NCBI GenBank assembly: GCA_020634015.1
Contig: JACKCN010000004.1
Location: forward strand, 333,621-397,620
Reading direction: 5' to 3'
From: Candidatus Delongbacteria bacterium
GTDB lineage: Bacteria > CAIWAD01
DNA: 64,000 nucleotides
In this document: positions 54,591 through 61,365 of the stretch, in pieces
How positions within the stretch are numbered: position 1 is the stretch's first letter
How the letters are laid out: every line of letters begins with the position of its first letter
Made by a program: the position numbers and the translations under genes
The notes under the pieces: generated by a model
Seen by the model: the letters and a program-made list of their open reading frames with translations, nothing else
Databases searched by the model: none
What the model was told of the DNA's origin: nothing

Positions 54591-54619
54591 TTGACTTCAT
54601 GTAGCATAAGTGTTATACT
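54591..54619 (+). promoter_or_regulatory. promoter of the AbrB-Doc cassette, copy 2
   Basis: TTGACT (54591-54596), 17-base spacer, TATACT (54614-54619); same arrangement as copy 1. Confidence 0.85.
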
Positions 54620-54647
54620 CCCGGGACATCACTCAGGAGAATAACTC

Positions 54648-54875
54648 ATGGTCAAAGAAGTCGCCGCTCGCAAAGTCGGGGGTTCCATCGGAACCACTAT
54701 CCCTAAAGACATGGCTGAACGCCTTCACATTGTACCCGGCGATCGCTTGTTCGCCATCGAGACGGACAACGGCATCTTGCTGACACCATTCGATCCAGTT
54801 ACCCAGCAAGCCTTGAAGCTGGCTACAGAGACAGCCAAAAAGTACCGCGAAGCATTGCGGGAACTGGCCAAATAG
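54648..54875 (+). CDS. AbrB/MazE-type antitoxin, copy 2
   Basis: The 75-residue protein has the same amino-acid sequence as the copy at 50755, with the AbrB core GTTIPKDMAERLHIVPGD and the basic C-terminal helix. Only silent or upstream base changes are seen. The cassette body (54579-55279) has the same 701-bp length as copy 1 (50686-51386). Duplicate, cross-protecting antitoxins would be expected. Confidence 0.9.
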   Translation: MVKEVAARKVGGSIGTTIPKDMAERLHIVPGDRLFAIETDNGILLTPFDPVTQQALKLATETAKKYREALRELAK

Positions 54876-55276
54876 TGGCGTCAAGAACAGACCCCGTTTG
54901 GGTTCCTTCCATGGTCATCGAGGCAATTCACCTCGATCAGATCCGGGAGCATGGTGGACTTCCAAGACTTCGGGACAGCGATCTTCTCGAGTCTGCCTTG
55001 GCAAGGCCACAACAACGATGGAACTTCAAGCCTACAGCCGATGCCGCTGAACTGGCGGCCGCCTATGGCTTTGGAATTGTCAAGAACCACCCCTTCCAGG
55101 ATGGCAACAAGCGAGTCGGGTTTCTCGTCATGGTCGTTTTCCTTGGCCTGAATGGTTTCAGTTTTCAGGCAACACAAGAAAGTGTGGTGTCGACCATCTA
55201 CGGTCTCGCCGCTGGAGAGATCACTGAAGATGATCTGGCATCCTGGATACGGACGTGTGCCTCTCCGCTTTCCTGA
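54875..55276 (+). CDS. doc: Doc-type Fic-domain toxin, copy 2
   Basis: The protein has 133 residues and an intact HPFQDGNKR motif at residues 72-80. It differs from copy 1 at only a few residues (for example LPRLRDSDL and TQESVVST). The GTG start overlaps the antitoxin TAG by one base. The stop is followed within four bases by R'' of attC 6. Confidence 0.92.
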   Translation: MASRTDPVWVPSMVIEAIHLDQIREHGGLPRLRDSDLLESALARPQQRWNFKPTADAAELAAAYGFGIVKNHPFQDGNKRVGFLVMVVFLGLNGFSFQATQESVVSTIYGLAAGEITEDDLASWIRTCASPLS

Positions 55277-55279
55277 TTC

Positions 55280-55408
55280 GTCTAACGTTCTGCATAAGCT
55301 GTAACCGGCTTGGCGCGGGCTTTGCTCGCCAAGCCTGACGCGAAAGCGTCATCCTGCAGGGCAAAGGCCGTGACAAGGCGCGGCATCAGCTTGATGCTGC
55401 TGTTATGC
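55280..55408 (+). repeat. attC 6 (type A, altered R')
   Basis: R'' GTCTAAC at 55280. The right end reads GTTATGC (55402-55408) instead of GTTRRRY, so cleavage there may be impaired. Confidence 0.82.
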
Positions 55409-55566
55409 TGATTCATCACGTTGCCATGTAGGTTATGATTTGTTATTGCAATGATTTTAACATCTGTTGAATGGATTATTTCCCTAAATGCTTCAGGTTC
55501 AATGTCACGCATCTGTGAATCACCACTTTTGACCTTTCTGGTGTGAGTATGTATGTCAATCTTCAT
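55409..55566 (-). pseudogene. N-terminal fragment of a PHP-domain phosphoesterase
   Basis: From the ATG at 55566 (AGAGGAAG upstream) the frame encodes MKIDIHTHTRKVKSGD, DIEPEAFREIIHS and VKIIAITNHNL, the first metal-binding HTH motif and following strands of a PHP phosphoesterase. After about 52 codons it runs straight into attC 6 and reads through the site in antisense to a stop at 55282. The rest of the enzyme is missing. Confidence 0.7.
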
Positions 55567-55591
55567 TCCACTTCCTCTCATATCAGTGTAA

Positions 55592-55720
55592 AGCTAACGT
55601 TCTGAATAAGCTGTGACCGGCTTGGTGCGGGCTTTGCTCGCCAAGCCTGACGCGCCAGCGTCATCTGTCAGCGCAAAGGCCGTGACAAGGCGAGGCATCA
55701 GCTTCATGCAGTTGTTAGGC
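55592..55720 (+). repeat. attC 7 (type A)
   Basis: R'' AGCTAAC at 55592 (second base off consensus), R' GTTAGGC at 55714; the internal stems carry paired changes (GGCTTGGTG, TGACGC-GCCA-GCGTCA). Confidence 0.88.
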
Positions 55721-55743
55721 AACCGCAGCAAATGCTACTTGTA

Positions 55744-56049
55744 TCACGCGACCTTGACCTTCTGGATTTTCCGCAATTCATCTGCTTCCGACACTTGGGC
55801 AAAGTAGAGATCCCATCGAATCTGCTGATTCATCCAGACTTCGGCTGAAGTCCCTAAGAACTTGGCCAGGCGCAGTGCCGTACTGGGAGTCACACCGCGG
55901 CGGCCATTGATGAGTTCATTGACGCGCTGGTATGGCACACAAATCCCATTTGCCAAATCCCGCTGGCTCAATCCCATGGGTTCAAGGAATTCAAGCAGAA
56001 GCATCTGACCTGGATGAATCGGTGATCGGTTTGTAGGAATGCGAACCAT
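55744..56049 (-). CDS. higA: HigA-type antitoxin, family 2 copy 1
   Basis: A 101-residue Xre-family antitoxin starting at 56049 (MVRIPTNRSPIHPGQ). It has HPGQMLLLEFLEPMGLSQ, a helix-turn-helix (DLANGICVPYQRVNELING) and the C-terminal VWMNQQIRWDLYFAQ helix shared by HigA/VapI proteins. It starts 13 bases after the higB stop. The cassette body is 732 bp, the same as the second copy at 61838-62569. Confidence 0.92.
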   Translation of the reverse strand: MVRIPTNRSPIHPGQMLLLEFLEPMGLSQRDLANGICVPYQRVNELINGRRGVTPSTALRLAKFLGTSAEVWMNQQIRWDLYFAQVSEADELRKIQKVKVA

Positions 56050-56062
56050 GGTGATTCCCGGA

Positions 56063-56356
56063 TTAGTGATAGTCAACGATCTCGACGTGTGAAGGGCCGT
56101 TCGGTGTCCAATAGAAGCAGATGCGATACTTCTGATTGATTCGAATACTGAACTGCCCCGCACGATCCCCAGACAGCGACTCAAGTCGATTGCCTGGGGG
56201 CACTCGGAGATCCTCAAGTGATACTGCCGAATCCAAGTATTCCAACTTGCTTTGCGCCTTCGGAAACATGTCGACAGGGCAGGACTTTCTAGCCGCCTTC
56301 GACAGCTTGCCATCGAAGATGTCAGCTGTTCCCTGATCATGGAAGTCTTGGATCAT
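56063..56356 (-). CDS. higB: HigB-type RelE-fold toxin, family 2 copy 1
   Basis: A 97-residue HigB/RelE-superfamily mRNase. The landmarks are MIQDFHDQGTADIFDG at the N-terminus, LRVPPGNRLESLSGDRAGQ in the middle and the catalytic-region strands SIRINQKYRICFYW and VEIVDYH. It cuts ribosome-bound mRNA when freed from HigA. The start codon lies six bases after the -10 box, so the transcript is probably leaderless. Toxin-first order is usual for higBA. Confidence 0.92.
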   Translation of the reverse strand: MIQDFHDQGTADIFDGKLSKAARKSCPVDMFPKAQSKLEYLDSAVSLEDLRVPPGNRLESLSGDRAGQFSIRINQKYRICFYWTPNGPSHVEIVDYH

Positions 56357-56362
56357 GGGCGC

Positions 56363-56391
56363 ATGATAGCACGGATTCCATGGTATCGCAA
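56363..56391 (-). promoter_or_regulatory. higBA family 2 promoter, copy 1
   Basis: On the minus strand TTGCGA, 17 bases, TATCAT, then six bases to the higB ATG. No room for a Shine-Dalgarno sequence in the predicted mRNA. Confidence 0.7.
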
Positions 56392-56452
56392 GGGAAACAA
56401 CCCGCCGGATGACAAAAGGCCTTCGCGTTTACCTCATTCATGTGCCATGCTT

Positions 56453-56577
56453 GCCTAACGGGAGCTTCAGCCGCGACGTGCCTGGCGCGGCGCTTGCCTT
56501 CTCCTACCGACGTTTCCTATCCCTTCCGACTGCAAGCGCCGTGACAGGCGCAAAGTCGGCTGCAAGCAGTGTTAGAC
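56453..56577 (+). repeat. attC 8 (type B)
   Basis: R'' GCCTAAC at 56453, R' GTTAGAC at 56571. The arms AGCTTCAGCCGCG and CGGCTGCAAGCAG pair, and GGCGCGGCGCTTGC pairs with GCAAGCGCCGTG inside. Confidence 0.88.
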
Positions 56578-56618
56578 GGGTCACCATCAAAACTACTGAG
56601 ACCTCGTAAACTTGTTGA

Positions 56619-57281
56619 CTAAATCTTGTATACTATCAGATTCAACTTCTTGGCAAGAGCTTCAACAAACTCATAGCAATCTTTAGCATACTCTGGCTTT
56701 ATGTGTCGAACATGACCGCTTGATTCAAAATCCCCTTCATGTGCAATTTGATTGCGTCGTTTTACATAGTTTGTCAGTCGTCTTTTGATATCATTTTCTG
56801 TTGACGCAGGCCCCGGCCACTTATCTGCAACAGAGGCAAATATATTGTCATGCCCAATCAAACTGTATGCGTGTATGATCTTTTCTGGTGCCTGATATGA
56901 TTGAAAGGCTAACACATCCTCCTTTAGTTTTTTGAGCAACTCTGAAATTGGGTCAGGTGAGTTAATCAAAGAAAGAACGTTGCGGAAACCTTCCCCATTC
57001 TTCACTTGATATTTCTCTGCAAAAATTGCACAAATAGAGATAGGAGGAGCATTGCTCTTCAAAACTGTTGGAACCTTATCTATTAGAACTTTATGAATGT
57101 AGGAGTCTAGTGCCGAAAGGCTAGTTACAACTGCAGATCGCGGTAACCACAAAAGGTCTAGGTTTTTAGCATCAAGCTGTCCCTTTAGACCTATGCCTCT
57201 ATGATTGCGCATCTCTTTATAGATTTTAACAAGATCGTGCGCTGCAGAAATGCAGTTTTGGAATTCCTGATATGGTGTCAT
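56619..57281 (-). CDS. HEPN-domain protein, putative RNase
   Basis: A 220-residue, AT-rich protein. Long helices end in the motif RNQIAH (R176-H181), the R-x4-H signature of HEPN ribonucleases, within TNYVKRRNQIAHEGDF, as in RiboL-PSP-HEPN or MAE_28990-like proteins. These act in abortive infection or toxin systems, but often with a partner antitoxin; none is visible in the cassette. The start at 57281 has GAGGG upstream. Reverse orientation to attC. It may be a single-gene defence cassette. Confidence 0.8.
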   Translation of the reverse strand: MTPYQEFQNCISAAHDLVKIYKEMRNHRGIGLKGQLDAKNLDLLWLPRSAVVTSLSALDSYIHKVLIDKVPTVLKSNAPPISICAIFAEKYQVKNGEGFRNVLSLINSPDPISELLKKLKEDVLAFQSYQAPEKIIHAYSLIGHDNIFASVADKWPGPASTENDIKRRLTNYVKRRNQIAHEGDFESSGHVRHIKPEYAKDCYEFVEALAKKLNLIVYKI

Positions 57282-57293
57282 TTTCCCTCGTCC

Positions 57294-57422
57294 GTCTAAC
57301 GTTCTGCATAAGCTGTGACCGGCTTGGCGCGGGCTTTGCTTGCCAAGCCTGACGCGCAAGCGTCATCGGTCGGTGCAAAGGCCGTGACAAGGCAAGGCAT
57401 CAGCTTCATGCGGTTGTTAGGG
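57294..57422 (+). repeat. attC 9 (type A)
   Basis: R'' GTCTAAC at 57294, R' GTTAGGG at 57416 (last base off consensus). Confidence 0.9.
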
Positions 57423-57429
57423 ACGGGCA

Positions 57430-57735
57430 TCAGGAGAGTCTGGTGATGCCAGCCCAGGGTGTGATCTTCGCCAATGTCTTTGCCATGGTGGCAGCAGCCA
57501 CCTCTGTGTCGTGTGCCACTTGAGCTCGCAGCCAATACCCATTGGATAGTCCAAAGAACCGGCACAAGCGCAAGTCCGTGTCAGCTGTGATGCTCCTCTT
57601 GCCACTGATGATCTCACTGATCCGTTGGGGCGGAACCGCGATCTCTTTTGCAAGCCGATACTGCGTGATTCCCATGGGAAGCAGGAACTCTTCTCGCAAC
57701 AGTTCCCCAGGAGTGACAGGCGGTAGAGTTTTCAT
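57430..57735 (-). CDS. higA: HigA-type antitoxin, family 3 copy 1
   Basis: A 101-residue HigA/VapI-like Xre antitoxin: MKTLPPVTPGELLREEFL, helix-turn-helix RLAKEIAVPPQRISEIISGK, and LCRFFGLSNGYWLRAQ near the C-terminus. It starts 11 bases after the higB stop. Its sequence is identical to the copy at 59227 and differs at several residues from the one at 63197. Confidence 0.92.
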   Translation of the reverse strand: MKTLPPVTPGELLREEFLLPMGITQYRLAKEIAVPPQRISEIISGKRSITADTDLRLCRFFGLSNGYWLRAQVAHDTEVAAATMAKTLAKITPWAGITRLS

Positions 57736-57746
57736 TGATCTGAGTC

Positions 57747-58025
57747 CTAGTGATAGTCTACAATCTCAACATCCACCGCCCCGTTCGCTGTCCACCGAAA
57801 GCAAATTCGGAACTGGTCATTGACTCGGATGCTGTATTGCCCCCTTCGATTTCCCTTCAAGGCCTCAAGCCTGTTACCTGGCGGAATACGAAGGTCGTCC
57901 AGCTTGGCAGCGATTTCCAATTGGCGTAGTTTTCGCCTGGCGATGAGTTCGAAGGCGGCAAAGGCCCTGACAGCCTTGCCTCCAGCCAGCTCCTTGGTCC
58001 TCTGGCATTTGAAGGAAACGATCAT
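57747..58025 (-). CDS. higB: HigB-type RelE-fold toxin, family 3 copy 1
   Basis: A 92-residue HigB toxin: MIVSFKCQRTKELAGG, ARRKLRQLEIAAKLDDLRIP, GNRLEALKGNRRGQYSIRV and FRICFRW followed by VEIVDYH. The basic and aromatic residues expected for mRNA cleavage are present. Predicted leaderless: the TACCAT -10 box ends five bases before the ATG. First of the duplicate 794-bp cassettes. Confidence 0.92.
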   Translation of the reverse strand: MIVSFKCQRTKELAGGKAVRAFAAFELIARRKLRQLEIAAKLDDLRIPPGNRLEALKGNRRGQYSIRVNDQFRICFRWTANGAVDVEIVDYH

Positions 58026-58030
58026 AGGCG

Positions 58031-58059
58031 ATGGTAACGCTCTGCGTGAATAGGGTCAA
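58031..58059 (-). promoter_or_regulatory. higBA family 3 promoter, copy 1
   Basis: Minus strand TTGACC, 17 bases, TACCAT, then CGCCT and the ATG. Confidence 0.7.
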
Positions 58060-58216
58060 GCTGAAAGTATGTTCGCTGTATTGGAACAGCGCCAGGTCAC
58101 GCGGACTCTGCCTGGCCAAGCCGCAGACTGCCGTCACACACAGGAGAACGGGACTTGCCCTGAGTCTTGGGACGCACGGATGAAGACCACGGACAGCAAT
58201 AACTTCTCCTGCATCT

Positions 58217-58342
58217 CCCTAACGTTGGCTTCAGCCGCGTGCGCCTGGCGCGGCGCTTGCTCTCCACGATTCTTCGATTCTTCTCGCATCACAATGCAAG
58301 CGCCGTGACAGGCGCTAAGTCGGCTGCAAGCAGTTGTTAGCT
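58217..58342 (+). repeat. attC 10 (type B)
   Basis: R'' CCCTAAC at 58217, right end GTTAGCT at 58336. The cassette on its left is the same as at 59220-60013, where the following attC is type A instead. Confidence 0.88.
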
Positions 58343-58345
58343 GGG

Positions 58346-58693
58346 CTATCGGCCAAGCACTGTGTCTATCCCCTCCAGGACTTGAGCCAAGGAGGACTTC
58401 GATAGACTGCCGACTCGCAGATCCAGGCACTCTCGATCCAGTGTTACAATCTGAGAAACATTGGCGACGGAGTCTTTTGGAAGACCTGACAATTTTGCTT
58501 CAATCAACACATTGCCAGGTGCCGCTTGCCATTTAAGATTGCTTGACAATGGAACGCACACAACCGTGGCAATCCGACTTCGGTTGAAATGATCTCCTTG
58601 CACAACCAACACAGGTCGCCTGAATCCAGGCTCCGAGCCCCGAGGTTCGGACAGCTCTGCCCACCAGATTTCGCCTTGGTATAATTCTACCAT
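58346..58693 (-). CDS. MazF/PemK-family mRNA interferase toxin
   Basis: The protein has 115 residues. The MazF/PemK barrel pattern is complete: YQGEIWWAELSEPRGSEPGF, RRPVLVVQGDHFNRSRIATV and VVCVPLSSN, ending with SQIVTLDRECLDLRVGSLS. It cleaves mRNA at specific sequences. The gene overlaps the end of the ribbon-helix-helix antitoxin gene by seven bases. The stop lies four bases from the attC R' end. Confidence 0.93.
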   Translation of the reverse strand: MVELYQGEIWWAELSEPRGSEPGFRRPVLVVQGDHFNRSRIATVVCVPLSSNLKWQAAPGNVLIEAKLSGLPKDSVANVSQIVTLDRECLDLRVGSLSKSSLAQVLEGIDTVLGR

Positions 58694-58923
58694 GACTCTT
58701 GGCCGAGAACTTTCTGCGATGCCGAAGAAACAAAAGGATCCACAGGATCCGCTATCTCTTCAAGAGCCCGGTTCAGTGCCTCGGTTACTTCATCAGGTGC
58801 ATGGCGATTCAAATACTCAGCCATGGCCTCCGCATAGAGTTGGCTTCTGGATTTACGCGTTCGTTTCGCCAAGCGTTCGGCCGCAGTGTATACTGCGTCA
58901 GGGATTGATATGGCTGTTTTCAT
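58687..58923 (-). CDS. ribbon-helix-helix antitoxin of the MazF/PemK pair
   Basis: A 78-residue protein starting MKTAISIPDAVYTAAERLA. The beta strand TAISIP and helices KSRSQLYAEAMAEYL form a ribbon-helix-helix DNA-binding domain, followed by an acidic toxin-binding tail (ALEEIADPVDPF). Only six bases separate the TATACT -10 box from the ATG, which predicts a leaderless transcript. Antitoxin first, toxin second, seven-base overlap. Confidence 0.9.
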   Translation of the reverse strand: MKTAISIPDAVYTAAERLAKRTRKSRSQLYAEAMAEYLNRHAPDEVTEALNRALEEIADPVDPFVSSASQKVLGQESW

Positions 58924-58929
58924 ACTTGG

Positions 58930-58958
58930 AGTATAACTCCTCATCAACCCAGAGGCAA
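58930..58958 (-). promoter_or_regulatory. promoter of the RHH-PemK module
   Basis: Minus strand TTGCCT, 17 bases, TATACT, then six bases to the ATG. Confidence 0.7.
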
Positions 58959-59090
58959 GGAAAAACACTGCGCCAAGAACCAATCGTATATAGAAGGTCG
59001 AAGTCTTTCGTTATCAACCACTTCAAACCTGATGTCGTCTGTCGGTTGGGTGCTAGCACAATACGTCAGAAGCTCTGTCCATCAAAATCC

Positions 59091-59219
59091 AGCTAAGGTT
59101 CTGCATAAGCTGTGACCGGCTTGGCGCGGGCTTTGCTTGCCAAGCCTGACGCGCAAGCGTCATCGGTCGGTGCAAAGGCCGTGACAAGGCGAGGCATCAG
59201 CTTCATGCGGTTGTTAGGG
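59091..59219 (+). repeat. attC 11 (type A, altered R'')
   Basis: R'' reads AGCTAAG (59091-59097) instead of RYYYAAC; R' GTTAGGG at 59213. Confidence 0.85.
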
Positions 59220-59226
59220 ACGGGCA

Positions 59227-59532
59227 TCAGGAGAGTCTGGTGATGCCAGCCCAGGGTGTGATCTTCGCCAATGTCTTTGCCATGGTGGCAGCAGCCACCT
59301 CTGTGTCGTGTGCCACTTGAGCTCGCAGCCAATACCCATTGGATAGTCCAAAGAACCGGCACAAGCGCAAGTCCGTGTCAGCTGTGATGCTCCTCTTGCC
59401 ACTGATGATCTCACTGATCCGTTGGGGCGGAACCGCGATCTCTTTTGCAAGCCGATACTGCGTGATTCCCATGGGAAGCAGGAACTCTTCTCGCAACAGT
59501 TCCCCAGGAGTGACAGGCGGTAGAGTTTTCAT
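59227..59532 (-). CDS. higA: HigA-type antitoxin, family 3 copy 2
   Basis: The 101 residues are identical to the antitoxin at 57430-57735. The whole block from inside attC 11 to the R'' box of attC 12 (59098-60013) has the same 916-bp length as 57301-58216, with only scattered substitutions. Confidence 0.92.
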   Translation of the reverse strand: MKTLPPVTPGELLREEFLLPMGITQYRLAKEIAVPPQRISEIISGKRSITADTDLRLCRFFGLSNGYWLRAQVAHDTEVAAATMAKTLAKITPWAGITRLS

Positions 59533-59543
59533 TGATCTGAGTC

Positions 59544-59822
59544 CTAGTGATAGTCTACAATCTCAACATCCACCGCCCCGTTCGCTGTCCACCGAAAGCA
59601 AATTCGGAACTGGTCATTGATTCGGATGCTGTATTGCCCCCTTCGATTTCCCTTCAAGGCCTCAAGCCTGTTACCTGGCGGAATACGAAGGTCGTCCAGC
59701 TTGGCAGCGATTTCCAATTGGCGGAGTTTTCGCCTGGCGATGAGTTCGAAGGCGGCAAAGGCCCTGACAGCCTTGCCTCCAGCCAGCTCCTTGGTCCTCT
59801 GGCATTTGAAGGAAACGATCAT
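59544..59822 (-). CDS. higB: HigB-type RelE-fold toxin, family 3 copy 2
   Basis: The 92 residues match the toxin at 57747 except for Ile for Val in SIRINDQFRICF. The catalytic-region residues are intact. Same promoter and leaderless spacing. Confidence 0.92.
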   Translation of the reverse strand: MIVSFKCQRTKELAGGKAVRAFAAFELIARRKLRQLEIAAKLDDLRIPPGNRLEALKGNRRGQYSIRINDQFRICFRWTANGAVDVEIVDYH

Positions 59823-59827
59823 AGGCG

Positions 59828-59856
59828 ATGGTAACGCTCTGCGTGAATAGGGTCAA
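59828..59856 (-). promoter_or_regulatory. higBA family 3 promoter, copy 2
   Basis: Minus strand TTGACC, 17 bases, TACCAT, five bases to the ATG; identical to copy 1. Confidence 0.7.
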
Positions 59857-60013
59857 GCTGAAAGTATGTTCGCTGTATTGGAACAGTGCCAGGTCACGCG
59901 GACTCTGCCTGGCCAAGCCGCAGACTGCCGTCACACACAGGAGAACGGGACTTGCCCTGAGTCTTGGGACGCACGGATGAAGACCACGGACAGCAATAAC
60001 TTCTCCTGCATCT

Positions 60014-60142
60014 CCCTAACGTTCTGCATAAGCTGTGACCGGCTTGGCGCGGGCTTTGCTCGCCAAGCCTGACGCGCAAGCGTCATCTGCCAGGGCAAAG
60101 GCCGTGACAAGGCGAGGCATCAGCTTCATGCGGTTGTTAGGC
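60014..60142 (+). repeat. attC 12 (type A)
   Basis: R'' CCCTAAC at 60014, R' GTTAGGC at 60136. Confidence 0.92.
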
Positions 60143-60508
60143 GATATGTGTCCCAACCATCACAAGTGGCTTCAATCGCGAGATCTCTTTCGCAGCAGGA
60201 CTATTCATCGCGTGCCACAAATCCCAATCATGCTGCAGGCCAAGCCAGAAGTCCGCGGTCATCCCAAGAACCCGAGACAACCGCATGGCAGTATCCGGTG
60301 TGACAGAACGGCGACCCTTGATGATCTCGTTCAGACGAGGATATGAGACTCCCAGCCTTTGCGCCAACTCAACCTGCGTTACACCTAGAGGCTTGATGAA
60401 CTCCTCGAGCAGCATTTCGCCAGGATGTGTAGGTGGGCGCTTGAGCGGAAGTCTCCGTCCACTTTCGCTAGTGGTAGTCGATGATTTCGACTTCGTAGGC
60501 ATGTCCAT
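60137..60508 (-). CDS. higA: HigA-type antitoxin, family 1 copy 3
   Basis: The protein has 123 residues (or 121 from the second ATG, which has GGGAGA upstream). It is nearly identical to the protein at 48679, with the helix-turn-helix ELAQRLGVSYPRLNEIIKG intact. The frame starts 41 bases inside the higB gene. The TAA stop (60137-60139) lies in the R' box of attC 12. This is the only family 1 module with both partners intact. Confidence 0.92.
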   Translation of the reverse strand: MDMPTKSKSSTTTSESGRRLPLKRPPTHPGEMLLEEFIKPLGVTQVELAQRLGVSYPRLNEIIKGRRSVTPDTAMRLSRVLGMTADFWLGLQHDWDLWHAMNSPAAKEISRLKPLVMVGTHIA

Positions 60509-60761
60509 TCTCCCATAGGAAACAAATCCGGTACTGCTGATTGATCCGGATGCTGCAAAGGCCCTTCAGATTTCCCTTCAACCACTCCAGTCGGTTTCCA
60601 GGGGGCACTTGAAGCTCTGCCAGATCTCGTACACGGTTGAGTTGATCCAGCTTCCGCCACGCAATTGGCCAAACGGTTTGAGGGCAGCATTTACGAGCAC
60701 TGCTGGAGGCAACGCCGTTGAATACGTCCTCTGTGCCAGGGCTCTTGAAAGACTGTATCAT
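60468..60761 (-). CDS. higB: HigB-type RelE-fold toxin, family 1 copy 3 (intact)
   Basis: The 97 residues show MIQSFKSPGTEDVFNG, LAELQVPPGNRLEWLKGN, IRINQQYRICFLW and the C-terminal VEIIDYH, a complete HigB. It serves as the reference for the two broken copies at 49010 and 51841. The ATG is seven bases after the TATAGT -10 box. Confidence 0.92.
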   Translation of the reverse strand: MIQSFKSPGTEDVFNGVASSSARKCCPQTVWPIAWRKLDQLNRVRDLAELQVPPGNRLEWLKGNLKGLCSIRINQQYRICFLWENGHAYEVEIIDYH

Positions 60762-60768
60762 GGGACCC

Positions 60769-60797
60769 ACTATAACGAGGGGCATTATACTTGTCAA
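60769..60797 (-). promoter_or_regulatory. higBA family 1 promoter, copy 3
   Basis: Minus strand TTGACA, 17 bases, TATAGT, then GGGTCCC and the ATG; a near-consensus promoter with no leader. Confidence 0.78.
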
Positions 60798-60842
60798 GGC
60801 AAATCACGAAGCCAAGCATGTCTACCCGAAGCTCCTTTATTC

Positions 60843-60971
60843 GCCTAACGTTCTGCATAAGCTGTGACCGGCTTGGCGCGGGCTTTGCTCGCCAAGCCTG
60901 ACGCGCAAGCGTCATCTGCCAAGGCAAAGGCCGTGACAAGGCGAGGCATCAGCTTCATGCGGTTGTTAGGT
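60843..60971 (+). repeat. attC 13 (type A)
   Basis: R'' GCCTAAC at 60843, R' GTTAGGT at 60965, both on consensus. Confidence 0.92.
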
Positions 60972-60990
60972 GGTTCTGCCGTACGACAGA

Positions 60991-61365
60991 TCACTTCCGC
61001 AGAGGCAGAATCCGCACCCGAGCTCTCTTCTCCTCCAAGACCAAGAGGGCCCCTGCTTCAAGCTGTGTGCTAAATTGTTGGAGAGTCGCCAACACGAACC
61101 GACCAAGGGAATCAGGGAGCACGTCCTGTGATCTCACCTGGATGACACTTGGTCCATTCGCATTGGAAAGGGCAAGAATTCTACTGAAGTCCAGATCGTG
61201 CGAGAACAGCGTGTATTGTCTCTCACGCGCCCAAGCAACCAAAGTAGCGTCGGTCGCCCCGGGATCGCCCACAGCCGACCAGTGCGCTGCTTCCCAGCCG
61301 TGTTCTGTAAACCAACCAATCCAGGATGGTGACAGATTCATATCAACCAGGAACTTGAGCGCCAT
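60991..61365 (-). CDS. DUF5615 PIN-like toxin
   Basis: A 124-residue PIN-like nuclease of the DUF5615 family. The N-terminal Asp is in KFLVDMNLSPSWI, the second acidic site in DPGATDATLVAWAR, and the third in YTLFSHDLDFSRI. Such proteins pair with DUF433 antitoxins. The start overlaps the stop of the DUF433 gene by one base, which indicates coupled translation. Confidence 0.9.
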   Translation of the reverse strand: MALKFLVDMNLSPSWIGWFTEHGWEAAHWSAVGDPGATDATLVAWARERQYTLFSHDLDFSRILALSNANGPSVIQVRSQDVLPDSLGRFVLATLQQFSTQLEAGALLVLEEKRARVRILPLRK

